Positions 49,269 to 58,769 of a stretch of 64,000 bases of DNA are shown here, one piece after another. The stretch is from Epiperipatus broadwayi (lineage: Eukaryota > Onychophora > Udeonychophora > Euonychophora > Peripatidae): positions 2,220,738 through 2,284,737 of the forward strand of contig JAQFVV010006200.1 of assembly GCA_028023455.1 (NCBI GenBank), read 5' to 3'. The stretch's first letter is position 1. Each line of letters opens with the position of its first letter. A program made the position numbers and the translations under genes. The notes under the pieces were generated by a model. It searched no databases. It saw only the letters and a list, made by a program, of their open reading frames with translations, and had not been told where the DNA came from.

Positions 49269-49370
49269 GTCAAGCGTTGGTGGCCGAGTGGTCAGCACAG
49301 CTGCCTTACAAGCAGTTGTCCCGGGTTCACTTCCCGGCCAACGCTTTGACATATGGAAAAAAAAAATTAA
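49269..49370 (+). repeat. tRNA-derived SINE-like repeat, copy S4 (best preserved)
   Basis: TGTCAAGCGTTGG at the start pairs with CCAACGCTTTGACA at the end, extending the 7-bp acceptor stem outward to about 13 bp. Inside are an anticodon arm GCTGC-CTTACAA-GCAGT, a T arm CCGGG-TTCACTT-CCCGG, and an A tract after ATATGG. The D arm does not close well, and the leucine/serine-like text GGTGGCCGAGTGGTCAGC recalls a class II tRNA ancestor. A functional tRNA gene is unlikely given the extended ends, A tail and three relatives. Confidence 0.85.
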
Positions 49371-50664
49371 TGATTCTTTTAGATGAAGACCAATTATTAG
49401 AACCCAGTCAATGTGAAACCATCGAATGTCTAATGCAAAAAATGTAAGCAAAAAAAAAAACCAGAGAGTGAGAGAGAATTATATAATAATTCCATATTTA
49501 AAAGAATAGCAAGGCTGATTTTAAATAAACTTAATCTTTTCTTCTAAAAATAAATATTTTTAAGCATTTCTTTTGTGTAGATGATTTATGTGACAATGTG
49601 GATTATTTTTTTAAAAGGTGTCTAATATGGAACCAAAATTTCAATTATATATTTACAATTTACAGTGACTTGATTTTGATTGTCCTTTCATATGCAATTC
49701 TGCTAAAGTCAACAATTAGATTTCATCATTTTCATGAAAAAATAAATGAACAGTGTCCAATTATCAAATAAGTGGAATATTTAAATAACTAATTTAAATA
49801 AAATACATGCATTATCACCTGGCAATATAAATGGAGCAGCAGACAACATTTATCTCTGAGAGCTACGTTTCTGATAAACTTAATCGAAAATGCACTCATC
49901 TGGTTTTATATCATCTAGAAGTATAAAAAACATTTCATTCCACAGACATTCAAATGTTTTTGCAAATTTGGAATTATAAACATAAATGAAAAGTTAATCA
50001 ATAATACATATGATTTAGTTAACATTACAAATAATTCTAAAGTAACTAAATAATATCATGTAGCTATTGTCAGAGATAGTTTTCTGATGCTTATCCGCTC
50101 TTTTTTAATACCCATAGATCATGAATAATCTTAATTTTTTTTTTAATATCATTTGATATTGCTCTTTGAAATTATTTATTCTAGGTCTGATATTTTTTTT
50201 AAAAAAATCAATGTTTATTCAGACAAAATATTTAATTAGCTTCATTCTCAAATATATAGGTATTTGAAATAATTATTTTATTTAAAAAATGAAACTAAAT
50301 ATTTTTTCTTTAATCCTTTACACAAGTTAATTTATTATTCTATTGTTTAATATTGATTGATTGTATGTAAAATTAAAATGTGTTAGTTATATATACAAAG
50401 ATCTCCATTTCTTATAAATAAATAGTTCATATAAGTTTTTTTATTTCTTAAAAAAGAGAGTGATGGTATGTGTTTAATTTAAAAATCAGATATCTTAATC
50501 TTTAACTGAGGTTTAAAGTTTATATTTGGACTAGAGAAAATCTCTAGACTAGTAAATGATTAGTGAGAATCTTTATTGTGTTTATCTGAAGTGGGTGGGG
50601 TCAAAGATGTGGGTGGAGTAAGTTTGGCACTTGAAAATCAAAATAAAACAATTTATAGAAAGTG
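49371..50664. other. AT-rich non-genic DNA
   Basis: No feature recognised. Confidence 0.4.
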
Positions 50665-50740
50665 ATAGTGACTTGAGCTAACTGATGAGTGCTAATTCAG
50701 CACAAAATGTATCTTGGGGGTCATTTGTCTTTTATTGTAC
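50665..50740 (+). repeat. Hammerhead/tRNA-like repeat family A, fragment A6
   Basis: Reads GAGCUAA, CUGAUGA, stem II GUGCU-AAUUC-AGCAC, AAAA, UGUAUC, UUGG. The core box and stem II are perfect, but GAAA has become AAAA and stem III is shortened. Only the ribozyme neighbourhood survives. Confidence 0.75.
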
Positions 50741-50790
50741 CTTTATTCATAGTTGTAATTATAAATTTATTAAACGCACATTGATTACGT

Positions 50791-50982
50791 AAGTAATATT
50801 TACTGAGGCTATAACCTCGATAATATCCGTGTAAAATGCGATAGTAGGGACCGCTACAGATGTTTTAACCACAAGCTTACGCTATGGAAGAAAAGAGCTT
50901 GTGGTTAAAACACCTATAGAGGTCCCTACTATCGCATTTTACACGCATATTATCGAGGTTATAGCCTCAGTAAATATTACTT
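50791..50982. repeat. Foldback palindrome P12
   Basis: Arms 50791-50877 and 50896-50982 (87 bp) flank an 18-bp loop. It shares its core (TAGTAGGGACCxCTACAGxTG, TTAACCACAAGCTTACGC) with P10. The outer arm GTTATAGCCTCAGTAAATAT is partly different. The open frame at 50901-51170 starts inside the arm and is not a gene. Confidence 0.92.
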
Positions 50983-51890
50983 TATTCATAGTGTGGAGAT
51001 TATTTAATATATTCTTTACAAAACTATCTTTTTTTCTGCACAGTATCAAGTCACGTTATTCTACTTGCTGGGAAATTTTATTTGATAATAAAATATTTAA
51101 AAGCTTGATTTGTAAATGTATGTGTATATATATTTTCATGCTTTACGTTTCACTACTATATAATGTTTAATAATTATTCTGTTTCCACAGCCTTATATAT
51201 GTTGCTTTATATCATAACTCATAAGAAATAAAAAATATGTATAGATATTATATGTTATTAAAACAGGCAAAACTTTATGTGCAAGCATAAGAAATGGTGA
51301 TCATGTGATATTATATGTTCATAGTTATTAAGGATGAGAAAATCTTGAAGGTTATTATTATTCGGTCTCATGGACTGTTGATCATATCCCAGCTCTATAC
51401 CTCTGACCTTGAACTTTTCATGAAATCCTGAGCCATAAAGATATTTGATTATTATTATTTATTTAAAAGTGAGAGAAAAATCTAGGTAGGTATGTTAGTT
51501 AGAGAGGGAAAAACTATGAAAAGAATGTGAATAAAAAAGAAATGTAGTTTAGAATTATATAAAAAATGAAAAGATATATGATGCAGTAGAAAGAGCTTAC
51601 TTTGGATGTCAAAAAAAAAAGATGGTACTGGGAAAATATTTTGTCTTTGATGTTGTTTTTGTGAGTATAGCAGAGATTTTATACATTTGTTTTTGGAATA
51701 CAAGATGTTAGAATTTGTAAGGAGAAGGCAGGAAACATGAAGATTGGAGGAGCAAAAAACCACAAGTAGATTTTTTAGTACTTTGTTTATATGATGAGAA
51801 TAAAAGATATGATGAAAAAATAATAAAATGAATAGAAACTCTTTTATTAAAATAGTACGAGAAGATTTCAATTGATGAGTCCAACAATGA
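50983..51890. other. AT-rich DNA with a family C fragment (51255-51312)
   Basis: TTATTAAAACAGGCAAAACT joined to GTGCAAGCATAAGAAATGGT and GATCATGTGA is a rearranged piece of family C. A 152-codon open frame at 51482-51940 (minus) is the longest outside transposons but is Phe/His/Leu/Ser-rich, overlaps palindrome P13 and matches nothing known. I treat it as chance. Confidence 0.4.
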
Positions 51891-52141
51891 TTAAAAATTC
51901 CGGCACAAACAAATGTGCAAATAAAGATCGAATTAAACACAATTACAATCTTCTAAAAACGAAAACAATTTTTAAAGTGAATATTAGATAATATCCTGAT
52001 CTGGAGAAAGTTGTTAGCAAAATGTTAATTTATTATTATCTAATTAATATTCACTTAAAAAATTAATTTTCGTTTCTAGTAGATTGTAAATGTGATTAAT
52101 TCGATCATTATTTACACACATGTTTGTGCCGACGTTATAAT
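51891..52141. repeat. Foldback palindrome P13, diverged
   Basis: Arms about 51891-51995 and 52033-52141 pair imperfectly: CCGGCACAAAC with GTTTGTGCCG; AAAGATCGAATTAAACACAA with its counterpart; GATTGTAATTGTG in one arm against GATTGTAAATGTG in the other. The loop is about 38 bp. Its higher divergence than P4, P10 and P11 implies greater age. Confidence 0.85.
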
Positions 52142-53514
52142 ATAAGTGGATAATTTTTTCCACGAACAATATATTGTTTTCTCTTACTATTTATCGCCGG
52201 ACTAGTACGTATGTGAAATTTTACCATATAGATTACTACTTAAGTACCAAATTATGATAGTATAAAAAAAATTTCAGGAATGAATGTTTAACTTGGTTAG
52301 CAAAGTTTTTTTGATATATGATCTTTTACGTTCTAAAATTTCTGACCTTTAAGCAAAAAACTTTTACATCAAATTATATATATTGTTTTAATTAACACAA
52401 ATTTTTTTTCATCCTTTGAGGAAATGCAGCCCTGAGAAGACATTATTGTTTTATCACTTTAAATAATACATCTGGAAAAAAGGAAATCAAAAATTTTTAT
52501 CTGAATTATTTTTTTTTTTAAACAAATATTTATTACAACCATTGTATTAGTATTGCAGCTGCTACGGAAACCTTGAGGGAAAGCAATTGTTTTAAAGGCT
52601 GTTGTAGAATAAAATTCTTATCATCTTAAATGCCTGTTTTTTAATGATTATGTCATAAGACTGTCTAACGGCAAAACAGAATTTTAACGTCTTAGTCATG
52701 AGATAATACTGAGAAATATAGAAAATAAAGCTCTGATATACTGTATATATTATTCACTACTATAATATATAAAATATATTTATTCTATAAGCTCTAACGT
52801 AACAAATTTAGTTCAACCAATTAACTCCAGATGATATTGCAATCTCATATTAAGCTCTTATCATAGGAGTCAATGTCTACATGTTTTTATTATATATTTA
52901 TAATGCAAATCGAGTGCATCTTACTAGAGAATGTTTCATCATTCAAACTCTGGTGTTGATGTGATAATGACATGTTTTTAGATGAAGTTAATTAAAGGTT
53001 AGTATGACTATAAACCTTGCTAAATAAATTAAACATTTTTTCCAGCTAAACTCTTTTTCTCCTACTGTAAACTCATCTATTTATTTTCTTTTATTATAAT
53101 CTTAAATCTATCATTGCTAAATTATTCTGTCAGCATTAACATACTTCCTTTTCTTCTCCCATTCTAATAAAAAAAATGTTGCACTAATTTTGATATTCTT
53201 TCCTTATATTTCATGTTTTCATCATAAAGGCATAGACACAAAATCAAAAATTTTCTACCTCTTTCATTCTTCTCACCTTAATATTTCTATTCCCAAAGAC
53301 ATAAACATAAAACAAAAAAAATTTATCTCTTGCATATTTTCTTGTTTTTAGGTTTCTCCCATATCCCTTACAATTTAACTTATTTCTCTTTTAATATTCT
53401 ATACACCATAACTACTCTATATTTTCTCTTTTCATTATCACGATCACTTTCAACTATTATCAATTTTCTACAGGAATAAGATATTTCCAAGTTTAATCCT
53501 GTTTTTCTCATCTC
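52142..53514. other. AT-rich non-genic DNA
   Basis: No family assigned. 53040-53500 is pyrimidine-rich on plus and could be older retroelement sequence in minus orientation, but no motif supports this. Confidence 0.35.
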
Positions 53515-54597
53515 TGCACCACACTAGCACAATTCCTTATTTAATCTATACATCTCACATGTGATCTCTTTCTATGTCTTTTATAATCTCTTGGAATCTG
53601 GCTTATGATTTTGACTGTCCATTCAGACCAGCTGCACTTTAGTCACTTAATTTTTTACTGATGTCAGTAATACCTGTTTTTTTTCTCACTCAGGTAATTA
53701 TTACTCCTAACATGGTCTGAAATCACTGTATTGCTCTTCTATTAAGTATCAAAGTTTCATATGCATAAGTAAAAACTCATAAAACACATTTATTTAAAAT
53801 TTTCCTTTTTAAACATATATTTCCCATACATATTTAATTTTATGATTAATTTCATCTATTATGTTTCTGTCTATACTAAAATCTAACTAAGGGATTTATA
53901 GTTGTTAACTTCTTCTAATTCATCATATTAAATCTTTAGTGTCTTCTTTTGAAAAAATCCATTGAACATTATTTTAATCTTATTAGTTAGTCCTAATGCT
54001 TGCATTATTTTTTGAAGTTCTGAAGCATTATTTGTAAAATCAATCACATCATCTGAAAAAATCTAGATGATATAAATAATCTTCCCAACTACTAAGATTT
54101 TCACTTTAATCCATAAAATACTTCTTGTAAACTGTAGTAAAAAGTTTTGGAGATATGGAGTCACTCTGACATATACTCTGCTCACTTAATCTTTTTAGTA
54201 TCACTATGTAATGTAATCATTGTTATTGCATTTTAAAAAATATCAGAATATAACAATATTCTAGGTCTAATATCTTGATGATCCAATGATTTAATTACTG
54301 AAGAAATCACAATCTACAAATCCAAAACATAATAGCTCATACTCATTGGTCCTTTATACAACTTCTTTCAAGACTTGGGTATGATACACTGGGCTAAAAC
54401 CATTTTTAAATCCAACTTGTTATTTTAGTTGGTTAAAATCCAAAGTTCACTGTAGATGAATTGTAATTATCTTGGTAAAAAAAATTGTATAGGATTGATA
54501 AAAGACTGATATATCTATAATTTCTAAATTTTATTTATCAATTTTTTTAACTATTTCTATAATTACTTCATTCTTCCAATTATCTGTTACATCTGTA
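53515..54597 (-). mobile_element. RTE-like retrotransposon, inverted 3' fragment
   Basis: The minus strand covers the element from the reverse transcriptase region (GATGTAACAGATAATTGGAA, NYRxIS equivalent near 54520) through a degraded FADD region (near 54060) to the 3' UTR (AAGAGATTATAAAAGACATA near 53580). No open frame is kept. Confidence 0.75.
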
Positions 54598-54604
54598 TTA
54601 TTTA

Positions 54605-55515
54605 GAAAAATGCAACAGCAACAATTAGATTATATAATGATACTAGGAAGATTATCATTAAAAAAGAGTGTAAACAGGAAGATTCCCTATCTCCAAAACG
54701 TTTTACAGCAGTGCTGCAAGAAATACTTTGTGGATTAAAATAGAAAGTTAAAAATAAACGAAGATTAAGTCATATAGATTTTATAATTGGTGTATTTGTT
54801 TTTGCAAATAATGCTTCAGAGCTTCAGGAAGTCTTGCAAGAGTTATCAGATGAAAGTAAGAAAGTAGAACTAAAGGTAAACATTAAAAAGACTAAAATAA
54901 TGTTCAATGAATTTTCTCAAATGATGAAAATAAAAATTGATAATGATGAATTAGAAGAAGTTAACAACCAAAAATATCTTGGCCAGACTATTACTACAGA
55001 TGGAAACATAATGGATGCAATTAATCATAGAATTAAACTTGGAGTGCTTTTGGTAGAAATAACTTAATACTAAAGGAAAATATGCTTATGTGTTTTGAAA
55101 ATGAAGGTATTAATAAATATGGTTTACCAGTTCTTACTTCTGGATCTGAAACTTGCACACTTAACAGAAGTGCAATATTAAGATTTCAGACCACTCAAAG
55201 AAGTATGAAGAGATGTATGTTAGGAGAAACAAGAAGACAAGCGGCGTTACTGACATCACTGAAAGAATTAAGAGACTTGAAATAGAGTATGGATGAACAT
55301 ATTGCTAGAAAAGATGATAATGGATGGACAGTTGAAATCTTAAACTAGATTCCAAGAGATTTAAAAGACCCAGAAAGAGACCACATGTGAAATAGATGAG
55401 ATAAGGAAATGTGTGGGCATGATGAGGAGGAGAAACTAGAGGTCAGAGAAGATGGATTGAACTTGGAGAGACCTTCATCATGCAATGGATTGATAATGGT
55501 TAAAAATGGTGATGG
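54605..55515 (+). mobile_element. RTE-like retrotransposon, 3' fragment
   Basis: Begins at 'aaaatgcaacagcaacaat' (RT motif B neighbourhood) and continues through KTKIMFNEFSQ, KYLGQTITTDGNIM (about 54975), SGSETCTLNRSAI and QTTQRSMKRCMLGETRR to 'catgcaatggattgataatg' at about 55500. Open pieces of 77 and 67 codons remain. The FADD box (near 54785) is degraded. It lies head to head with the preceding fragment; both contain the 3' half, so they are separate insertions rather than one twin-primed copy. Confidence 0.8.
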
Positions 55516-56039
55516 TATTAGATGTGAAAAAAAATTTAATATATACAATAAAAACAAATGAATTTGTGAAAGGCAATTTATACACTAAACATTAATACTT
55601 AATATTTTACATATCTTTTCATTCTAGGAGTCAAAATATAAAAAAAATGTAATAAAATTAATGGTCATTAATAATTAGATTCCTATATGTGGCAATTTAT
55701 AGAATCATCAGGTTTAAAAGTTTTAAATAGAATTCTTAAGTAAGTAAGCAAATATGCATTGTGATTAATTGTGGACAGATTTTTTTTTTTTTTTTCAAAA
55801 AAATGGAGTTGTGTTTTTTTTTTTTTTTTAATGAAAGAAAATAAAAGTAAATTAAAATATTTGGAAGGCCAAAATTTTTGGAAGGCTAGAATATTTGAAT
55901 TAAAATAATAAAAGCTGTGTTTAATTTGATTATAAAAAGGATACAATATGTATAAAAATAGATACAGAAATTATCATACACACATACATGTATATATAAT
56001 ATTTAAAAAACAAGCGTAATTCATATACTTGGAGATTAA
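55516..56039. other. AT-rich DNA with T tracts
   Basis: T15-T17 tracts at about 55781 and 55817; otherwise no feature. Confidence 0.4.
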
Positions 56040-56515
56040 ACATACCCATAGGGGATTTAAACACAGACTTTCAAGTTCCCTTCAGCTATCCACTCTATCT
56101 CATACAACCAATACACGCCTCCGCACACGTGTGAAAAGGTTAAATGATCTCCAACATACGTATTCACGCTGAACCAGCATTCATCAGTTGGTCCAGATCA
56201 TCATCTCCCACATACAAATATAATCAGTGCTTGGTTTGTATTAAGATAGCAAATCTTCAAACTTTAACGTACAGGATTCAATGTACTCCATTTTTCAGCC
56301 ATCCATACCATTAAAAATCAGATGATGGAACACCCAAATCCCTTTTTGATGCCAATATTATTGTCATACCCATGTTGACTTTAACTCATTCTGACTCTTC
56401 ATGTATAAGGACCCTGTTCATTTAAATACATAGAAGAGGAGATGGGCAATATACAGGTTGAATTTGTAATAAAATACAATCATAATTCATGTACTTGGAA
56501 GTTAAATGTAATTAT
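56040..56515 (-). repeat. Family A unit A7, first of a tandem pair
   Basis: Full unit. On plus the order is: tRNA-like segment in reverse (GGGGATTTAAACACAGACTT), hammerhead in reverse (56144-56201), 'ttaagatagcaaatcttcaa', 'cagccatccataccattaaa', 'gatgccaatattattgtcat', 'gttgactttaactcattctg', 'agaagaggagatgggcaata', and then the next tRNA-like segment at 56518. Repeat period is about 460 bp. Confidence 0.88.
56144..56201 (-). ncRNA. Hammerhead ribozyme, lightly damaged (copy A7)
   Basis: The minus strand reads outer stem I AUGAUCU, GGA bulge, inner stem I CCAA, core CUGAUGA, stem II AUGCU-GGUUC-AGCGU, GAA (one A of GAAA lost), UACGUAUG, UUGG, AGAUCAU. Stem I pairs 7+4 bp. The loss of one core A and a G before UUGG should impair cleavage. 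The self-complementary UACGUA shows the likely ancestral stem III. Confidence 0.75.
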
Positions 56516-56664
56516 AGGGGATTTGAACACAGAAACAACTTCCTTCAGCTACCCACTCTATCTCATGCAGGCAATATCCACAAACACACACATGTGAAGA
56601 AGATTTTCCATATTTGTATTTTGTGCTAAACCAGTACTCATCAGTTGATCAGGATCATCACCTC

Positions 56665-56701
<37 letters not shown>

Positions 56702-56745
56702 TACTTGGTTTATATTTAAGATAGCAATTCCAACTCTCTTCAACC
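56516..56745 (-). repeat. Family A unit A8, second tandem unit (truncated)
   Basis: Repeats the tRNA-like segment (GGGGATTTGAACACAGAAAC) and a hammerhead at 56607-56660 with intact CUGAUGA, stem II GUACU-GGUUU-AGCAC, but AAAA for GAAA and a changed stem III/I junction. A (TA)n microsatellite at 56667-56699 interrupts the segment upstream of the ribozyme. Confidence 0.85.
56667..56699. repeat. (TA)n microsatellite inside family A
   Basis: About 16 TA units at the place where other family A copies have a short ATATATATG-type stretch, so it is probably an expansion of that seed. Confidence 0.9.
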
Positions 56746-56749
56746 ATCT

Positions 56750-57090
56750 ATGAGAGGTCAGAGTGACTTAAAATCAATATGACTTAAAGTCAACATGGGC
56801 ATGACAATAATATTGGCAACAGCAAGGGATTTGGATATTCGGTCATTAGATTTTCAATGGTATGGATGGCTGAAGAGTTGGAATAGACTGAAGCCTGTTC
56901 ATTAAAGCTTGAAGATTTGTTATCTTAACATAAATTGAACACTGATTATATATATGTGTGTGTGGAAGATGATGATCTGGACCAACTGATGAATGTTGGT
57001 TCAGCATGAAATATGTATATTGTAGATCATTTATTTTTTCACATGTAAGGAGACTGAAAGTCTGAGTTCAAATCCCTTATAATATATAAG
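56750..57090 (+). repeat. Family A unit A9, head to head with A7/A8
   Basis: Plus strand: AAAGTCAACATGGGCATGAC, 'aatattggcaacagcaaggg', 'tggtatggatggctgaagag', 'gaagcctgttcattaaagc', 'gttatcttaacataaattg', hammerhead (56972-57030), 'ttttttcacatgtaagg', and a B-box-like GAGTTCAAATCC. Part of the tRNA-like region (about 65 bp) is deleted between TCACATG and AAGGAGACTG. Confidence 0.88.
56972..57030 (+). ncRNA. Hammerhead ribozyme, best preserved copy (A9)
   Basis: In order: outer stem I AUGAUCU, bulge GGA with one C-U mismatch, inner stem I CAA, core CUGAUGA, stem II AUGUU-GGUUC-AGCAU (five pairs with one G-U), GAAA, stem III AUA-UG-UAU, cleavage-site triplet AUA, then UUG, U, AGAUCAU closing outer stem I over 7 bp. 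All conserved hammerhead bases are present. In the type I fold, cleavage would follow A57019. The very short stem III suggests action as a dimer, as known for other short-stem-III hammerheads. Confidence 0.85.
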
Positions 57091-57330
57091 TGATCAATAA
57101 TATATATATATACTGTATACATATTTAATAATATAAATAATTAAGTATTTAATAACATCGCATTGTTTGTTGATTTTTTTTTTAAATTTATGAACAGAGT
57201 GGATAGTTGAAAGGAGACTGAAAGTCTGAGTTCAAATCCCCTATAATGAATATATATATACATATAAATGTTCAATAATATATATATATATTTAATAATA
57301 TAAATAATTAAGTATTTAATAAGATCACAT
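57047..57330 (+). repeat. Direct duplication of the tRNA-like 3' part of family A
   Basis: 'aaggagactgaaagtctgag' plus TTCAAATCCC at 57047 recurs at 57211, 164 bp later. AT-rich sequence including 'aataattaagtatttaataa' follows both. The second copy retains GAGTGGATAGTTGA upstream, lost from the first. Confidence 0.85.
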
Positions 57331-58769
57331 TGTTGAGGGTTTTTTTAAAAAAAAAAAATATGAACAAGGAAAATGTTAGCTATAATTCATGCTACACAAT
57401 GAAACTTGTTTAAAAAATTGCTTTAGATGTTTAATGGGCATATATTTCATAGTTTCTGCTTGCATGTTACTGTGTGATAATGCAAGAGTTGTTGGGCTAA
57501 AAATGGTGATACTACGTGTGAACAGAATAAACTTTTTCACACATGTTTTTGTGTGACAAAAACTAAAGGAGTTTCTATATGTCAAAACATTTGACATCAA
57601 ACTCAGTTGTTTGTTCTCCATCTTCACCATTCTTTATCCTTAGAACTAAATACTGGAAGACATATTTTGATGTAATGTCAGAATCTTTCCTCTCATGTTA
57701 TCTTCTTATTATAATTTCTATTAGTGACCACTCATTTTGATAATTGATTTTATGTCTTATCAAATTCACGACTTTATCATTTTATACTTTTAATTTCCAT
57801 TTTTGATACAATATTGTGTAATATTCATACTAGTTTTTATACCTTCATTCCTAATTTTGTATTTGATATACTATAGCTGATTATCTCCTGAAATTTACTT
57901 TAAAAAAACTATACATTTAGTTAGATCACATGGATAAAAAAAATAGCTTAATCTGTTAATGTTGATAAAACTAAATCTGATGAGGAAAGAAGGAAATAGT
58001 ATGTCTACTGATAAACTTTATTAAAGATGATAAGACCACATGTAAAATATTTGTTTCCTGTACTAGTGTAACTTTTATAATAAAAATATGTCTAATATCG
58101 ATGACTGACCTCCTATCCTGAATCGGAGAGAAAAGTCACAGAAAGTATATATAGATCGCGATATCTCTATGTACAATCTTGCCCCTAATCCATCATATAA
58201 ATATTAAGTCAGTTAATATGTTATAAAATTGCTTAACTCTTTATGCTATTAAATGAATGTGCTTTTTCTTCAACCTATATGTTAGATAAGAAAATATTGA
58301 CTTACTTGATATATATATAAACAGAATTTAATAAAAATGATATCATTTCAAAAGAATATTAAATAAGTCTATTAGATGCCAAATTAAAAAGAAACATATT
58401 TTAATGTAGTTATCTATTAAAATTTTCAAGCAATCAAAAAATAAACAAAAATTTAAAATTTTACATTTTTAAATAAATATTCTCAGTTACTAGAGTTAAT
58501 ATTGTTGCAGTGAACACACGGTAGTTTTTACTCAAATGTAAAATAATTTAATAATTTAAATTCTTATGGATGATCCTGAAAGTCTATTAATTTCTATGGA
58601 ACAAAACACTTCCATATTTCTTTTTTTTTTATAGTGATTGGATATGCTGATCATTTCTTGAATCATTAAATAATTTACTGTACATAGAAAATATCTGCTT
58701 GCAACAGCGGTTGTTAAAAACATTTTTTCAATATTTTTATTCATATTTTTATTTATATTCCAAATATAA
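57331..58769. other. AT-rich non-genic DNA
   Basis: No feature recognised; the open frame at 57376-57630 (minus) is not identifiable. Confidence 0.4.

Noticed and set aside
49269-49370. Functional tRNA gene
   Set aside because: T arm and anticodon arm are good, but the D arm does not close, the stem is extended beyond 7 bp, an A tract follows, and three decayed relatives exist in the window.
51482-51940. 152-codon minus-strand open frame
   Set aside because: Longest non-transposon frame, but composition is Phe/His/Leu/Ser-rich as expected from A/G-rich plus-strand DNA. It runs into palindrome P13 and shows no known motif or splice context.
53515-55515. Twin-primed single RTE insertion
   Set aside because: Both halves cover the same 3' region of the element, which twin priming does not produce.
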